A stretch of 64,000 nucleotides of DNA, taken from positions 186,001-250,000 of the forward strand of contig NZ_JAGSPD010000002.1 of the NCBI RefSeq assembly GCF_019203985.1. The letters are read 5' to 3'. Under the pieces are notes generated by a model that was not told the DNA's origin, ran no database searches, and saw only the letters and a list, made by a program, of their open reading frames with translations. Shown here piece by piece: positions 45,252 through 54,505 of the stretch. The position numbers were made by a program, and so were the translations under genes. This DNA is from Winogradskyella luteola. Its GTDB lineage: Bacteria; Bacteroidota; Bacteroidia; Flavobacteriales; Flavobacteriaceae. Every line of letters starts with the position of its first letter. Within the stretch, counting starts at the first letter, position 1.

Positions 45252-45824
45252 ATGAAAACCACTCGATTATTTGCAAGTGCATTTTTAGGTTTAGCACTTT
45301 TAGCATCGTGCTCTGACGACGACGATGGCGGACAACCTAATGAAGAAGAAGTAATCACTAATGTTACGTTAGAATTTGTTAACATTAATGACGCTAACGA
45401 CACGGTTACCATAGAAAGTATTGACCCTGATGGTGATGACGGACCTACTGTGCCCACACAAAACGTTAGTGGCCCTTTTACTGCTGGTGCTACTTACACG
45501 GCAACCGTAGACTTATTTAACTCTATTGAAAATGAGGATATCACTGAAGAAGTTACAGTAGACGAGCCAGATGAGCACTTCTTTATATATGCTATTAATG
45601 GGTTGGATATGACGTTCTCAAGATCTGCTAATGACGTCGTTAGACCTGATGGCAACAACCTTGGATTTAGAACCACATGGGTAGCCAATACAGCTAGTAC
45701 AGGTAGTATTACTTTACAATTGTTCCATGAGTCAGAATCTGTTGATGACACTAACGAGTTTGGGACACAAACTGGTGGTTCTACAGATGTTAACATCATA
45801 TTTACAGGAGTAAGTATTCAATAA
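45252..45824 (+). CDS. Secreted lipoprotein paired with the TonB receptor
   Basis: A 190-residue lipoprotein starting at 45252 (MKTTRLFASAFLGLALLASC, Cys20). A longer frame adds 20 Asn-rich residues upstream and is unlikely. An acidic SDDDDGG tether is followed by a beta-sandwich-like domain with very few lysines or arginines. Acidic patches include INDANDTVTIESIDPDGDDG, VDEPDEHFFIYAI and HESESVDDTNEF. The acidic surface could bind cations. It is 72 bp downstream of the receptor and ahead of a terminator, so it is probably the last gene of the unit. Confidence 0.75.
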   Translation: MKTTRLFASAFLGLALLASCSDDDDGGQPNEEEVITNVTLEFVNINDANDTVTIESIDPDGDDGPTVPTQNVSGPFTAGATYTATVDLFNSIENEDITEEVTVDEPDEHFFIYAINGLDMTFSRSANDVVRPDGNNLGFRTTWVANTASTGSITLQLFHESESVDDTNEFGTQTGGSTDVNIIFTGVSIQ

Positions 45825-45846
45825 AATAACAACCAAGTGTTTTATA

Positions 45847-45877
45847 AAAGGCTGCTTTTATCAAGTAGCCTTTTTTT
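45847..45877. terminator. Terminator after the TonB unit
   Basis: AAAGGCTGC (45847-45855) pairs with GTAGCCTTT (45865-45873) with one wobble, followed by a T-run on the plus strand. It overlaps the end of the convergent gene at 45861. Confidence 0.75.
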
Positions 45878-46142
45878 GTATTGTATTTTTAGTAAAAACA
45901 TAAGTATACAACCACATTATTGTAAATGTTGGTATAACATCCGCTACAGGTAAAATTTCTTCAACAAAAGTAACCACACCGGCAATTTTACCCATTTTTC
46001 CTTTGTACAGCTTTGTCATTAACCAAGCCGATACTGGTGCCCATACAATATCCGAAAACTCGCCTATTCCCGGTATAATAAAAGACACATAACCAATAGC
46101 GTCAAACAAAAGACTTAATATAAGTTTTTGGTATTTTTTCAT
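45861..46142 (-). CDS. Small membrane protein of unknown function
   Basis: A 93-residue protein with two or three hydrophobic stretches (LILSLLFDAIGYVSFIIPGI, FSDIVWAPVSAWLMTKLY, VIPTFTIMWLYTYVF). Acidic residues are embedded at GEFSD and FVEEILPVAD. I do not recognise a characterised family. The downstream terminator of the TonB unit lies within its 3' end. Confidence 0.65.
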   Translation of the reverse strand: MKKYQKLILSLLFDAIGYVSFIIPGIGEFSDIVWAPVSAWLMTKLYKGKMGKIAGVVTFVEEILPVADVIPTFTIMWLYTYVFTKNTIQKKAT

Positions 46143-46399
46143 TTAATCCTCAATTTATTTCAGAATCTCCTTGATGCATCCTGAAATTTCAATTTATGTA
46201 TAATGAGTTAAGCAATAAGCATTCCAAACCACTATTGCTGACAGTTCGTCTACTATCCACCTATATACCTGAAATCTTTTTAACTTTTAATTAAGAGCAA
46301 TGCTCAACGCGAGAATGTAGATTTGTACTTTATAAGTACATCAACTATTCAATAATCCTTCTTTATTGCAAGAACTTAAGTAATCATCAATCATTTCTT
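46143..46399. promoter_or_regulatory. Intergenic region with DUF5916 promoter candidate
   Basis: TAGATTTG (46318-46325) is a -7 match 75 bp before the DUF5916 start. A small dyad GAGCA-A-TGCTC lies just upstream and a near palindrome GTACTTTATAAGTAC just downstream. ATTTCAG...ATCCTGAAAT at 46157-46187 shares ten bases with the serC hairpin and may be a decayed copy of the same repeat. Confidence 0.35.
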
Positions 46400-48910
46400 A
46401 TGAACATCCGTTCTATAATTATACTACTTGTTCTTTGTTTACACAATTTTACTCTAGCACAGGAAAATACTGTACATACCGCTGATAAAAAAATACTAAA
46501 TATAAAGCGTACCGATAAAAAGCCAAAAATCGATGGCATTCTTGATGAACAAGTATGGCAAAATGCAGATATAGCAACAGACTTTATCTCGTTTAGGCCT
46601 ATAATTGGTAAAACTCTCCCAAAAAACAAGCGCACCGAAGTAAAAATCACTTATGACGACAAAGCAATATATGTGGCAGCGTATCTTTATGACGATCCAA
46701 ATCTTATAATGAAACAATTGGTAAATCGTGATAATTTTGGTCAGACCGACTTTTTCTCCGTGATTATTAATCCCAACAATGATTCGCAAAATGATACAAA
46801 TTTTTTCGTATTTAGTTCTGGGCAACAAGCAGATGCCATAGCAAATCCAAGTATAGGTGAAGATTTTAGCTGGAATGCCGTTTGGCAAAGTGCTGTAAAG
46901 CTACAAGATGATGGTTGGACGGTAGAGATTGAAATACCCTATAGAACCCTACGCTTCGCTGAGGAGGAAAACCCAATTTGGGGCTTACAGTTTAGCAGGC
47001 AATTTAGACGTAACCGAGAACAATACACATGGAGTCCAGTAGACCCAACAAAAGGTAATTTTGGTTTATACCATGGAGAACTTCATGGACTTAGTGGTCT
47101 AAAGCCACCAACACGCTTAATTTTTTATCCCTTCACCACTGCAATACTCGATAATTTTGATGGGGACACGGAAACATCATTGACTTTGGGAATGGATGTA
47201 AAGTATGGTATCACTGATAATTTCACTTTAGACGCAACACTCATACCAGACTTCAGCCAAGCTGGTTTTGATAATCTTGTTCTCAATCTTGGTCCTTTTG
47301 AACAGACTTTTGCTGAACAACGCCAGTTTTTCACGGAGGGAGTTGATCTATTTTCAAAAGGAGGGCTATTCTTTTCGAGGCGTGTTGGAGGCGCACCTGC
47401 CAGAGAACTGGAATTGGCAGAAAATGAGGAGGCAGATGTACCAAATGAAGTAAAAGTTTTAAACGCCGTAAAAGTTTCAGGAAGAACCAAAAATGGTTGG
47501 GGACTTGGCATATTTAACGCTATCACTGAAAAAACATTTGCAACCATTAGAAACACAGATACTGGTGAGTCTCGCCAAGAAATCGTAGAACCTTTTGCCA
47601 ATTACAATATTTTGGTCGTTGACAAGCAATTTGGTGGAAATTCTGCTATTAGCCTTATCAATACCAATGTAATACGTGAAGGTGAATTTAGGGATGGTAA
47701 TGCCACCGCACTTGTTGCCAACCTTGTTAACAAAAAGAACACCTTTAGATTTGATACTGAATTGCGGATGAGCAATGTCAATTATCAAAACGAACCTAGT
47801 GAGACAGGCTTTAGTAGTTTTATGTTTGTTGGGAAAGTGGCAGGCAATTTTCGCTATAGTTTCGATCATAGATTTGCAGATACTAAATATGAAATTAATG
47901 ATCTTGGTCTAAACTTCAGAAATAATAGAAACGATTTTGGGGCTGATTTATCTTATGAAACCTTTGAACCTTCAGGAAAATTAAACAGTTATCGCTTCAA
48001 CTTTTTTACAAATTACAGGAGATTGGTAAATCCAGATACTTTTTCGCGTTTTAACTTTGGAGGTGGTTACCGTGCTTTTACCAAAAAACTAGATGCCTAT
48101 GGGTTTCGTTTAAATATTGAACCTGGTAAACAATATGATTTTTTTGAATCCAGAGATGGACGTCCTTTTATTTTTGAAAATTTCGTAAGCACTGGTGGTT
48201 GGGTATCCTCTAACTACAATCGTGTTTTTGCAATAGACGGAAACGCCAACATTTCAACGCTTTTTGAAGATGGTCGAGACTTATTCCGTTATGATTTTGA
48301 AATCGAACCTCGTGTCAGGGTTTCTGATAAGTTATTATTAATTTACGGTTTTAGTTTCGACTTTAGAAATGGTGACCGTGGTTATGCTACCGAAATTGAT
48401 GACGAACCTATTCTTGGCGAGCGTAACAGACAAATCATTACTAATAGTCTTTCGGGTAACTATACATTTAATCCGTTTCATACTTTGGGGTTAACGTTTA
48501 GACACTATTGGGACACAGTAAATTATGATTATGAATTGTTTACTTTATTGGACAACGGACGTTTAACCAAAGAATCAGGGTTTAATTTAGATAATCTTGA
48601 AGAAGATCCGAATATTAACTTTAGCACATGGAACGTGGATTTGAGTTATTCATGGCAATTTGCACCGGGAAGCTTTTTAACAGCACTTTACAGAAATCAG
48701 ATTTTTAATTTTGATGAAAATGCTGATGATGGTTTTTCTGAAAGTTTAGATTTATTATTTCGAGAGCCCATGCAAAATATTTTTTCTCTGCGCATACAAT
48801 ATTTCATTGATTTTAATAACGTGAAGTCTCTATTTAAAAAAAAGAACAAGACCAAAGGCAGACAGGTTAATACGTTAAATAATGTGAGGCCATTTTATAC
48901 GGTTCCTTAA
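46400..48910 (+). CDS. DUF5916 outer-membrane protein with CBM9-like N-terminus
   Basis: An 836-residue secreted protein. The signal peptide (MNIRSIIILLVLCLHNFTLA) precedes a CBM9-like/DOMON beta-sandwich (~30-220) with KPKIDGILDEQVWQNADIAT, VKITYDDKAIYVAAYLYDDP and WTVEIEIPYRTLRF. The rest (~230-836) is a predicted large barrel with FEQTFAEQRQFFTEGVDLFS and LFFSRRVGGAPA, typical of DUF5916. Family function is unsettled; sugar or polymer uptake or an outer-membrane enzyme is possible. It is transcribed alone ahead of lolD. Confidence 0.85.
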   Translation: MNIRSIIILLVLCLHNFTLAQENTVHTADKKILNIKRTDKKPKIDGILDEQVWQNADIATDFISFRPIIGKTLPKNKRTEVKITYDDKAIYVAAYLYDDPNLIMKQLVNRDNFGQTDFFSVIINPNNDSQNDTNFFVFSSGQQADAIANPSIGEDFSWNAVWQSAVKLQDDGWTVEIEIPYRTLRFAEEENPIWGLQFSRQFRRNREQYTWSPVDPTKGNFGLYHGELHGLSGLKPPTRLIFYPFTTAILDNFDGDTETSLTLGMDVKYGITDNFTLDATLIPDFSQAGFDNLVLNLGPFEQTFAEQRQFFTEGVDLFSKGGLFFSRRVGGAPARELELAENEEADVPNEVKVLNAVKVSGRTKNGWGLGIFNAITEKTFATIRNTDTGESRQEIVEPFANYNILVVDKQFGGNSAISLINTNVIREGEFRDGNATALVANLVNKKNTFRFDTELRMSNVNYQNEPSETGFSSFMFVGKVAGNFRYSFDHRFADTKYEINDLGLNFRNNRNDFGADLSYETFEPSGKLNSYRFNFFTNYRRLVNPDTFSRFNFGGGYRAFTKKLDAYGFRLNIEPGKQYDFFESRDGRPFIFENFVSTGGWVSSNYNRVFAIDGNANISTLFEDGRDLFRYDFEIEPRVRVSDKLLLIYGFSFDFRNGDRGYATEIDDEPILGERNRQIITNSLSGNYTFNPFHTLGLTFRHYWDTVNYDYELFTLLDNGRLTKESGFNLDNLEEDPNINFSTWNVDLSYSWQFAPGSFLTALYRNQIFNFDENADDGFSESLDLLFREPMQNIFSLRIQYFIDFNNVKSLFKKKNKTKGRQVNTLNNVRPFYTVP

Positions 48911-48955
48911 ATTATGATGTAATAATCGTATTAAAATAGTATTTTCGCTAACCAT

Positions 48956-49615
48956 ATGATTAAGGCTAAAAACATTCATAAATCTTACAGTTCGCTTCGG
49001 GTATTAAAGGGAGTTGATATTACCATTTCTGAAAGTGAAGTTATATCTATTGTTGGTGCTTCTGGAGCAGGCAAAACAACGCTTCTTCAAATTTTAGGCA
49101 CTTTAGACACACCAGATTCTAAATCCCATACAGAACTCATTATCAACGACCAATCCATAACAGCTTTAAATGATAAAGATTTAGCAAAATTCAGGAATAA
49201 ATATATTGGTTTTATCTTTCAGTTTCATCAGTTATTACCAGAATTTACAGCCTTAGAAAATGTTTGTATTCCTGCTTTTATTGGTAACACACCAAAATCT
49301 AAAGCCGAAAAACACGCCAAGGAATTGTTAGATTATTTAGGTCTCAAAGAACGTATACACCACAAACCCAATAGTATGTCTGGTGGCGAACAACAACGCG
49401 TTGCAGTGGCCAGGGCTTTGATAAATCAGCCAAAAATTATCTTTGCAGATGAACCGTCTGGAAATTTAGATAGTGAGTCCGCAGAACAGCTTCACAATTT
49501 GTTTTTTAAACTAAGAGACGAGTTTAAACAAACCTTTGTAATCGTTACCCATAATCAAGAACTCGCTGAAATGGCAGATCGAAAGTTGACCATGGTAGAT
49601 GGTAAAATACTATAA
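48956..49615 (+). CDS. ABC transporter ATP-binding protein (LolD-like)
   Basis: A 219-residue ATPase of the LolD/MacB group. Walker A is [20 protein letters not shown] (~33-52), the Q-loop is [20 protein letters not shown], the signature is [20 protein letters not shown], Walker B is [12 protein letters not shown], and the H-loop is VIVTHNQ. Such subunits power lipoprotein release or efflux through a separate FtsX-type permease, which is not adjacent here. A TATTTTCG element about 15 bp upstream of the start may be its promoter. Confidence 0.88.
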   Translation: MIKAKNIHKSYSSLRVLKGVDITISESEVISIVGASGAGKTTLLQILGTLDTPDSKSHTELIINDQSITALNDKDLAKFRNKYIGFIFQFHQLLPEFTALENVCIPAFIGNTPKSKAEKHAKELLDYLGLKERIHHKPNSMSGGEQQRVAVARALINQPKIIFADEPSGNLDSESAEQLHNLFFKLRDEFKQTFVIVTHNQELAEMADRKLTMVDGKIL

Positions 49616-49665
49616 ATTTATACGCAACCTTTTACAACATTTTGCATCTAAACTAAAAGCCAACT

Positions 49666-50703
49666 ATGCGTAAGCTATGTTTTTTGCTTAGCCTTTTCTT
49701 GTTGCTGAATTCCTGCGCCACTGTTTTAAACAAAAAAACAACTAAAGTAAAAATACATGCACCTCATGGCACAAAGGTTAGTCTTAATGGAAAAACGCAT
49801 TTTGTTAAGAATGAAAGCATTAAAATTTTCCCTAAACGATCTAAAGACTCACTAAGGCTTATAGTATCTAATGACAGTATTTCTAATAATTTTGCATTAC
49901 GCAAAAAAACTTCTGGTACAATCGCATTAAATTTGTTTTTACCGTACACTTTTGGTGCTGGATTTTTAGTAGATCTAACCAATCACAAAAGGTTTACTTA
50001 TAAAAAAAACTTATATTTTGATATTGATAGCATCAATAATAGGTTTTATATGCCTAGAAAGAAGCCACTTTTGTTTAAAAAAAATGATGTCTTTATATAC
50101 ACAACACCTCTAAAAGCTATAGATATTTTTTCACAACCCATGTTAACGATAGGTGCAGAATATTTTTTTACGAACAAGATGAGTTTCAGTGCAGAATACG
50201 GTACGGTTTATACAAAAAGATTGGGAAGTGGTAGAAACCCAAAATTACAGCTTGTTGAAGACAAAGGAAGAGCTTTTAGGTACGAACTTAAATATTATAA
50301 TTTAATTAGTATATCAAACAACCCACGGGTTAATGAATACATAGGTGTTGAAGCTCGTTTTTTAAGATATCAATTTAATGACGATATAAGGTTTTCGAGA
50401 AAAATAGACGATATAAGATATACTGTTGATGAAACTTTAGTAGTTCAAAAATCAATTGATATTTTCAATATTAAATACGGTTTAAACTATCCTATAGGCA
50501 AAAGACTTTACATAGACTTATATTCTGGTTTTGGCATAAGGATTAGAACACTTAAAAACCCAAACAGAAATTATAACCCAGATACAGATTTTCTTCTAGA
50601 TGAGGATAGTCATTACGATTTTAGGCGAAATAATATAGAAGGTATTAATGAAGGTAATGATTTCAATTTCTCATTAGGGTTTAAATTTGGATATAAGTTT
50701 TAA
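49666..50703 (+). CDS. Lipoprotein with C-terminal outer-membrane barrel
   Basis: A 345-residue protein with lipobox Cys17 (LFLLLNSCATVLNK). A PEGA-like segment (KVKIHAPHGTKVSLNGKTHF) is followed by a hydrophobic stretch (TIALNLFLPYTFGAGFLVDL). The region from ~150 is beta-rich with aromatic girdles, ending in NFSLGFKFGYKF as an outer-membrane barrel would. I cannot name a function. It ends 14 bp from the convergent amt gene. Confidence 0.65.
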   Translation: MRKLCFLLSLFLLLNSCATVLNKKTTKVKIHAPHGTKVSLNGKTHFVKNESIKIFPKRSKDSLRLIVSNDSISNNFALRKKTSGTIALNLFLPYTFGAGFLVDLTNHKRFTYKKNLYFDIDSINNRFYMPRKKPLLFKKNDVFIYTTPLKAIDIFSQPMLTIGAEYFFTNKMSFSAEYGTVYTKRLGSGRNPKLQLVEDKGRAFRYELKYYNLISISNNPRVNEYIGVEARFLRYQFNDDIRFSRKIDDIRYTVDETLVVQKSIDIFNIKYGLNYPIGKRLYIDLYSGFGIRIRTLKNPNRNYNPDTDFLLDEDSHYDFRRNNIEGINEGNDFNFSLGFKFGYKF

Positions 50704-50717
50704 TTACAATATAAAAT

Positions 50718-51998
50718 CTACTCTATTTGTTCACCATGCTGACTTAGGTCCAAACCACGTTCTTCTTGATCTTCCCGTACACGCATTTTTAGCAATACAT
50801 CTACAATTTCAAAGAGTAAATAACTTCCACCAAACGTAAAAATAGCTGTTACAAACAAGGCTATAATGTGATAATAAAATGTTTCTGTTTCCCCGTAAAC
50901 CAAACCAACATTAGCTGCAAACACGGCCGTTAACAACATACCTACAACACCACCAATACCGTGGCTTGGAAACACATCTAAAGTATCGTCTATACCCGAT
51001 TTATTTTTTAAATGAATCATCCAATTAGAGACAATGGAAGCCACAAAACCAATAACTACCGATTGCCCAATATTTACAAAACCAGCAGCTGGCGTAATAG
51101 CTACTAAACCAACAACAGCACCGATACAAGCCCCCACAGCAGACATCTTTCGTCCCATAAAACGTTCGTAAAACAACCATGCAATCATAGCTGTAGCTGA
51201 TGCAATATTAGTATTAGCAAATGCAATAACAGCATCTCCATTAGCGCCTAAGGCCGAACCGGCATTAAACCCAAACCAACCAAACCAAAGCAAACCTGTA
51301 CCAAGAATAACATAGGGTACATTAGCATGTGTTTCTTCAGCAACTCTTCGTTTCCCCAAATACAATGCTCCAGCAAGTGCAGCAAAACCTGCTGACATAT
51401 GCACCACAGTTCCTCCTGCAAAATCAAGAACTCCCCAATTTCTAAACAAACCATCAGGATGCCATGTCATATGCGCTAATGGACTATAGATCAACAAACT
51501 GAAAAGTACCATAAACAAAATATAGCTCCTAAAGCGAATACGTCCCGCAAAGCTTCCTGTAATCAATGCAGGAGTTATTATGGCAAATTTTAATTGAAAC
51601 AGTGCATATAACAAAAAGGGAATAGAACCAGAAAAATCAGGATTAGGCTCCACACCCACGTTTTTAAAATTAAGGTACGTTAACGGATTACCAATAATTC
51701 CACCAATACTATCACCAAAAGCCAAACTAAACCCAACCAATACCCAAAGCACACTGATGACGCCTAAGGCAACAAAACTTTGAAGCATTGTAGATATTAC
51801 GTTCTTCTTATTGATCATTCCTCCATAAAAAAAGGATAAACCTGGTGTCATCAGTAAAACAAAAGCACTAGCTACAAGCATCCATGCTGTATCGGCTTTA
51901 TCTATACTAGACGTTAATTCTTGATAGTTAGTTGCAGTAAAGGCAATAAATAATACAATGATCGTTAGGACAATGAAGTTGATTTTCTTTCCCATCAT
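50718..51998 (-). CDS. amt: Ammonium transporter
   Basis: A 426-residue Amt/MEP channel with eleven membrane segments. Signature stretches are DTAWMLVASAFVLLMTPGLS (~36-55), FFYGGMINKKNV, DFAGGTVVHMSAGFAALAGA, with the channel His, WFGWFGFNAGSALGANG, and SHGIGGVVGMLLTAVFA with the second His. It imports ammonium for assimilation. No glnK (PII) gene is adjacent. The start is taken at MMGKKINF. The 268-bp region upstream (51999-52266) holds no ORF. Confidence 0.93.
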   Translation of the reverse strand: MMGKKINFIVLTIIVLFIAFTATNYQELTSSIDKADTAWMLVASAFVLLMTPGLSFFYGGMINKKNVISTMLQSFVALGVISVLWVLVGFSLAFGDSIGGIIGNPLTYLNFKNVGVEPNPDFSGSIPFLLYALFQLKFAIITPALITGSFAGRIRFRSYILFMVLFSLLIYSPLAHMTWHPDGLFRNWGVLDFAGGTVVHMSAGFAALAGALYLGKRRVAEETHANVPYVILGTGLLWFGWFGFNAGSALGANGDAVIAFANTNIASATAMIAWLFYERFMGRKMSAVGACIGAVVGLVAITPAAGFVNIGQSVVIGFVASIVSNWMIHLKNKSGIDDTLDVFPSHGIGGVVGMLLTAVFAANVGLVYGETETFYYHIIALFVTAIFTFGGSYLLFEIVDVLLKMRVREDQEERGLDLSQHGEQIE

Positions 51999-52266
51999 AA
52001 TTGGTTGAGTTAGTTAATTTTATTCTGAAAACAGCAAGCAAAATATACTTAATATCGCTGAAAATCAATGTAGAATCTGTAAAAAACAGAGTTATTTTTT
52101 TGGAATATGATAAAAATATTGTCCATAAATTTGGTAAGGTAGAAGACAAAAAGTTCTAAACAGATAAAGTCAACAACTTACTACTTAGCTTTTAAAAAGT
52201 TTTAGTAACACTAATGGTTTTTAATTTCTTAAATCAGTATTTTCGTCAACCCTAAAAAATTAATCA

Positions 52267-53034
52267 ATGACAGTGATGGAGTTTAATCCAATAATAGAAG
52301 TTTTAGAAGAAGCCTACGAAATTCCACATCTTAATGCTACCCGAAAAATTTCAGCAGTATTACCCCATAATTACTACGAAACCGAAAAACGTTATCCCGT
52401 ACTGTATTTACAAGACGGTCAAAATTTATTCAATCCGTTAGCACCTTACGGTGATTGGGCCATTGATAAATCTATGGCAAAGTTAGCAAAAGAAGGCCAT
52501 GGTGACCTTATCATCATTGCAGTAGATCATGGTGAAAAAGAGCGTATTAATGAGTACTTGCCCTATTACCATCCACGCTTTGGAGAAGGTAAAGGTAATT
52601 TCTATATTCAATTTATGATAGAAAAACTAATACCATACATCAATAGCCATTACAGAACATTGACCGATTTTGAAAACACAGGTATTGGTGGTAGTTCTAT
52701 GGGTGGCTTAATTAGTTTGCATGCAGGGCTTAAAAATCCAGGTATATTTGGTAAAATGATGATTTTTTCACCTAGCTTATGGATTTCAAAAACTGTTTTT
52801 AACCATACGAAATCATTTAAGCCTTTAGCAGAATCAAAGATTTATCTTTATGCTGGTGGAAAGGAAAGTATAGAACACTTGCCTAACGCAACAAAACTTG
52901 GCGGAATCATTAAAGAAAAAATGGTGAAAGGCTACAATATCGATTTTCATTTTTCTATTAATGAACAAGGTAGTCATGCTGAAGTACATTGGCGTGAAGA
53001 GTTTCCGTTGGCCGTAAAATGGCTCTATTTTTAA
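52267..53034 (+). CDS. Alpha/beta hydrolase, esterase-like (Esterase D/Fes type)
   Basis: A 255-residue cytosolic serine hydrolase of the putative-esterase group. The nucleophile elbow is GGSSMGG (Ser144), preceded by VLYLQDGQNLFNPLAPYGDW (oxyanion region) and followed by KIYLYAGGKESIEHLP and a C-terminal His in EQGSHAEVHWREEF. An in-frame ATG at 52276 is an alternative start. It opens the plus-strand operon with an aminopeptidase and an ATP-grasp ligase, and so may release an ester or thioester of the pathway's product. A TATTTTCG element ~25 bp upstream may be its promoter. Confidence 0.82.
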   Translation: MTVMEFNPIIEVLEEAYEIPHLNATRKISAVLPHNYYETEKRYPVLYLQDGQNLFNPLAPYGDWAIDKSMAKLAKEGHGDLIIIAVDHGEKERINEYLPYYHPRFGEGKGNFYIQFMIEKLIPYINSHYRTLTDFENTGIGGSSMGGLISLHAGLKNPGIFGKMMIFSPSLWISKTVFNHTKSFKPLAESKIYLYAGGKESIEHLPNATKLGGIIKEKMVKGYNIDFHFSINEQGSHAEVHWREEFPLAVKWLYF

Positions 53035-53045
53035 TTGATACAATT

Positions 53046-54458
53046 ATGACATTTAACCAAAAACAACAGTTAGACACTTCCAAAGATTATATAGTACCAA
53101 TAAGGAAGAATAATCTCAAAACCGTTAAAGACATATTACCAATTGCCAATCCAGATTTTGATGGCAGTTTTTCTGAGCATCTACTACTCTATGGAAAAAA
53201 CGGAAATCGTATTTACCTTTTGGGACTCGGCGAAGATAAACATGATGCAAAACTCGAAGAAGCATTTAGAAAACTTTGTGTAGATACCCAAAAAAATTGG
53301 GATAAATCCATACAAATTTATGCTAATGATTTAAATGATCAACAAATCCGTAAAGCTATTATTGGTTTACAATTGGCGCAATATGAAATTGGAGAGTATA
53401 AATCTACTAAAGCTAAGGCTTTTACAAGTGCTGTTTCCATCTGTACATCTGCAAATATTGATGCTGTACTAAACGAAGGAGAACTTATTGGGCAAACCAT
53501 AAATAGAATAAAAGCATTAGTTGATGCTCCACCAAACATTAAAACACCAGAGTTTTTGGCAAAATGGTCTGATGATTCAGCCAAAAGTGCAAACTATAAA
53601 TGTACGGTTCTGGATGAAAAAGAATTAGAATCACAAGGATTCAAAGCTGTACTTGCAGTAGGAAAAGGAAGTGTAAACAAGCCTGTAGTAATTTTTAACG
53701 AATATAAAGGCAGAACTGATAAAGACGTGGATTTGGTCTTGGTTGGCAAAGGTATAACCTTCGATTCTGGTGGTTTATCTATAAAACCTTCTACCAATCT
53801 ACATTACATGAAAAGTGATATGGGTGGGGCTGCTGTAGTTTTGGGTATTATAGAACTTATAGCCAAACTACACCTTAATGTTAATGTAACAGGAATTGTT
53901 TGCTCTGCAGAGAACGCAGTAGATGCAGCAAGTTATCGACCTGGAGATGTCATAGAATCATATTCGGGCAAAACCATAGAAATTATTGATACCGATGCAG
54001 AAGGACGTTTAGTGATGTCCGATGGGTTAAGCTATGCTGTTAAAAACATTAAACCAAAGTATCTTATCGATATTGCCACTTTAACTGGAAGTGTGGTAAG
54101 AACATTGGGCTACTCTGCTGCTGGAATGTTTACACACAACAAAGAGATGGCGCAAACATTTTCTGAGATTGGCTATAAAGTTAATGAACGTGTTTGGCCC
54201 TTACCATTATTCGAAGATTTTGAAAGTGATTTGCATAGCGATATAGCTGACATTAGAAATTTTAGTGGTAAGCCCATAGCAGGTGCTATTAATGCCGCAA
54301 AATTTTTAGAAGCATTTACTGATAATCATGAAAATTGGATGCACTTGGATATAGCAGGTGTGTCATTCGGAGATTCACCTTATGCTAAAATGAAAAGTTC
54401 TTCAGGCTATGGAATACAGTTGTTTTTAGAATTTATTAAAACTCTGGAGTCTAAATAA
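53046..54458 (+). CDS. Leucyl aminopeptidase family M17
   Basis: A 470-residue M17 metallopeptidase. I start at 53046 (MTFNQKQQLDTSKDY); nine more codons upstream would overlap the preceding gene. The N-terminal macro-like domain spans ~1-160. The catalytic domain has VGKGITFDSGGLSIKPS (Lys and Asp metal/catalytic residues), MKSDMGGAAVVLG, and DTDAEGRLVMSDGLSYA, where the usual first Asn of NTDAEGRL is Asp. It removes N-terminal residues from peptides in a hexamer with two metals. Located 12 bp after an esterase and 47 bp before an ATP-grasp ligase, it could trim a ligated peptide. Confidence 0.9.
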   Translation: MTFNQKQQLDTSKDYIVPIRKNNLKTVKDILPIANPDFDGSFSEHLLLYGKNGNRIYLLGLGEDKHDAKLEEAFRKLCVDTQKNWDKSIQIYANDLNDQQIRKAIIGLQLAQYEIGEYKSTKAKAFTSAVSICTSANIDAVLNEGELIGQTINRIKALVDAPPNIKTPEFLAKWSDDSAKSANYKCTVLDEKELESQGFKAVLAVGKGSVNKPVVIFNEYKGRTDKDVDLVLVGKGITFDSGGLSIKPSTNLHYMKSDMGGAAVVLGIIELIAKLHLNVNVTGIVCSAENAVDAASYRPGDVIESYSGKTIEIIDTDAEGRLVMSDGLSYAVKNIKPKYLIDIATLTGSVVRTLGYSAAGMFTHNKEMAQTFSEIGYKVNERVWPLPLFEDFESDLHSDIADIRNFSGKPIAGAINAAKFLEAFTDNHENWMHLDIAGVSFGDSPYAKMKSSSGYGIQLFLEFIKTLESK

Positions 54459-54505
54459 TATAAGTTTTTGTACTTTCAGTCTACAAAATACACTTAAATG
54501 CTAAA

